Positions 62,256 to 64,000 of a DNA stretch of 64,000 bases are shown one piece after another. The stretch's first letter is position 1; every line of letters begins with the position of its first letter. Below the pieces are notes generated by a model. The model saw nothing but the letters and a program-made list of their open reading frames with translations, had not been told where the DNA came from and made no database searches. The position numbers were made by a program, and so were the translations under genes. Location: contig NZ_BAABRO010000001.1 in NCBI RefSeq assembly GCF_039545035.1, positions 930,001 through 994,000 of the forward strand, given 5' to 3'. The stretch comes from Novipirellula caenicola. GTDB lineage: Bacteria; Planctomycetota; Planctomycetia; Pirellulales; Pirellulaceae.

Positions 62256-62926
62256 CGAAACTCGCCTAATTGCAGGTGGGACCGTTGCGGAGCGGGACTC
62301 ATCCGGTTGCGACGAGTCAATTGCGAAACCTCTACTCGCGTCGCTTGTTCTCTGTGCCTTTTCGCCTCCCATTCCAGCACTGGTGGCGTGCCATTTTCAA
62401 CTGAGATGCTGCGTGCTCTTGCATCTCGTATCTTGGGCGAGATCGGCAACAGTGCAACTAATTGATCCAAGTCAATTGAAGACGGCACCCCCAGCACGAG
62501 TGTGCGCAATCGATCTCGTTGGCGATAACGCACCTTTAGCCGTATCCGGTCCTCGCGATGGACATACAACTGGGTTGCGACGAATTGGTCCGCTTTGATC
62601 ACGAGCCCCGTTTGACCATGTGTTTTTTGCAGTCGATCAGGTCGCAACGTGACGTTCGGAGGGATTGCGGCAAGTAGTCCAAACTGGCACGCAAGCAACA
62701 CCAGTATCATCGGTAACGCGGCAAACACCGTCCACAGATTGGGAATCACCAATGCCGGAAGCGCAATTTTGAGTCCTCCAATAATCACGGCGCAAGAAAC
62801 GAAGGTGCCAATAAAAATGTTTGTTATTGCATGACGATTTAGAAGGCAGCTGCGTAACGATTGCCAAAGCTGCGGTACAAATGCCCAGCGTGGAACCCAC
62901 CAGGTGATCTTCGACGTGCCACTCAT
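62249..62926 (-). CDS. Membrane protein of unknown function
   Basis: A protein of 225 residues. Two membrane helices (FIGTFVSCAVIIGGLKIALPALVI and VFAALPMILVLLACQFGLLAAI), then a basic cytoplasmic C-terminal domain with beta segments (KVRYRQRDRLRTLVLGVPSSIDLDQLVALLPI). It resembles PH-like photosystem-assembly or YcxB-type domains only in outline, and I do not assign a family. It converges with the ExbD-linked TPR gene and precedes the 130-bp array. Confidence 0.7.
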   Translation of the reverse strand: MSGTSKITWWVPRWAFVPQLWQSLRSCLLNRHAITNIFIGTFVSCAVIIGGLKIALPALVIPNLWTVFAALPMILVLLACQFGLLAAIPPNVTLRPDRLQKTHGQTGLVIKADQFVATQLYVHREDRIRLKVRYRQRDRLRTLVLGVPSSIDLDQLVALLPISPKIRDARARSISVENGTPPVLEWEAKRHREQATRVEVSQLTRRNRMSPAPQRSHLQLGEFRY

Positions 62927-63002
62927 CCCCTAACTCCCACTAAAAAGTGCTGACATCAATCCAGGGCACGAAATGAGTGGTAGCGGGGGCGCTGATTTAG
63001 AA

Positions 63003-64000
63003 AACCATTGTCAGTCAGCTTTCCAAGCGGATACCGCCGGCGGTGAACGTGACGTTTTTCTGGGGACCGCGGATACTCTCGCCGCGGCGATCACACCTCA
63101 ATCACGCTAACGGCTTGGAAAGCCGTGCGACAATCCATTGTCGGTCAGCTTTCCAAGCTGAAACCGCCGGCGGTGAATGTGACGTTTTTTGGGGGACTGC
63201 GAATACTCTCGCCGCGGCGATCACACCTTAGGCGCGCTAACGGCTTGGAAAGCCGTGCGACAATCCATTGTCGGTCAGCTTTCCAAGCTGAAACCGCCGG
63301 CGGTGAATGTGACGTTTTTTTGGGGACTGCGGATACTCTCGCCGCGGCGATCACACCTCAGGCACGCTAACGGCTTGGAAAGCCGTGCGACAATTTTTTG
63401 TCGGTCAGCTTTCCAAGCTGACACTGCTGGCGGTGGACGCGACGTTTTTTTGGGACCGCGGATACTCTCGTCGCAGCGATCACACCCCCAGGCACGCTGA
63501 CGGCTTGGAAAGCCGTGCGACAATGCATTGTCGGTCAGCTTTCCAAGCGGATACCGCTGGCGGTGAACGTGACGTTTTTTGGGGGACTGCGGATACTCTT
63601 GTCGCAGCGATCACACCCCAGCCACACTGACGGCTTGGAAAGCCGTGCGACAATCCATGGTCGGTCAGCTTTCCAAGCGGATACCGTTGGCGATGGACGT
63701 GACGTTTTTTTGGGGACTGCGGATACTCTTGTCGCAGCGATCACACCTTAGGCGCGCTAACGGCTTGGAAAGCCGTGCGACATACCATTGTCGGTCAGCT
63801 TTCCAAGCTGAAACCGCTGGCGGTGAACGCGACGTTTTTTTGGGGACTGCGGATACTCTCGCCGCGGCGATCACACCTCAGGCACGCTAACGGCTTGGAA
63901 AGCCGTGCGACAAAGTATTGTCAGTCAGCTTTCCAAGTTGATACCGCGGTCGGTGGACGCGACGTTTTTTTGAAACCACGGATACTCTCGCCGCGGCGAT
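63003..64000. repeat. 130-bp structured tandem array, at least eight copies
   Basis: CAGCTTTCCAAG recurs at 63016, 63146, 63276, 63406, 63536, 63666, 63796 and 63926, every 130 bp, and the array leaves the window at 64000. Each unit has the inverted repeat GCTTGGAAAGC/GCTTTCCAAGC enclosing an inner stem CGACAAT/ATTGTCG, a second hairpin (CCGCGGATACTCTCGCCGCGG in copy 1, CTGCGGATACTCTTGTCGCAG in copies 5 and 6), and a T-run after GACG. 130 is not a multiple of 3, so the frames crossing it are not genes. Confidence 0.95.

Noticed and set aside
63003-64000. Repeated short ORFs on both strands, possibly a repeat protein
   Set aside because: The period of 130 bp shifts the frame in each unit, so no continuous protein results.

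Overview
The window looks like chromosomal DNA of a planctomycete of the Pirellulaceae (Rhodopirellula or a close relative). This rests on protein families rather than any database search. Two secreted giants carry the planctomycete N-terminal 'LExR.MMAG' signature and paired dockerin-type EF-hand repeats. There are also a BBP7-type outer-membrane barrel protein, a Cys-type sulfatase, a DUF1080-like secreted protein, an SHD1-domain protein, kinases with WD40 tails and many small Cys/Gly-rich secreted proteins. No rRNA, tRNA, CRISPR array or complete insertion sequence was seen.

Layout. 0-6.1 kb (minus): the 3'-truncated beta-helix/dockerin protein, a YhdH/AcuI-type oxidoreductase and a membrane-anchored unknown. 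6.4-13.8 kb (plus): BBP7 barrel protein with a strong terminator, then a 1720-residue metzincin-like, multidomain dockerin protein. 14.3-25.1 kb (plus): M1 peptidase, DUF6702-like protein, a CinA-like protein with a degenerate C-terminal domain, three small secreted or TraB-type proteins, and a Ser/Thr kinase with a beta-propeller tail. 25.3-32.2 kb: serine acetyltransferase, Cys-rich lipoprotein, MMPL/RND exporter and an FAD oxidoreductase. 32.4-40 kb is accessory in character: an orphan small gene, a glycoside-hydrolase-like remnant, a sulfatase, a six-fold zinc-ribbon protein ending in a HEPN-type RxxxxH domain, then about 2.5 kb of repeats without genes. 40-46.2 kb: PQQ-type propeller protein and an RND adaptor/permease pair bracketed by hairpin elements. 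46.4-55.2 kb: gyrB, rnhA, a sensor kinase with a CxxxCH motif, and a DDLFG-repeat/SHD1 protein. 55.3-62.9 kb: a 29-bp tandem array, GrpB, a pseudokinase with a small membrane partner, a methyltransferase, and an ExbD-ExbD-TPR operon. 63-64 kb: eight head-to-tail copies of a structured 130-bp repeat that runs off the window.

The most unusual material is the zinc-ribbon/HEPN protein with its adjoining nested inverted-repeat units (35.5-39.7 kb), the 130-bp array at the right edge, and a family of dispersed structured repeats sharing one core motif with the 29-bp array. The ordinary genes point to an aerobic, polymer-degrading marine or aquatic bacterium with elaborate cell-surface proteins. Function calls are from reading motifs by eye. 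Starts were chosen by Shine-Dalgarno sequence, signal peptide or family length where noted.
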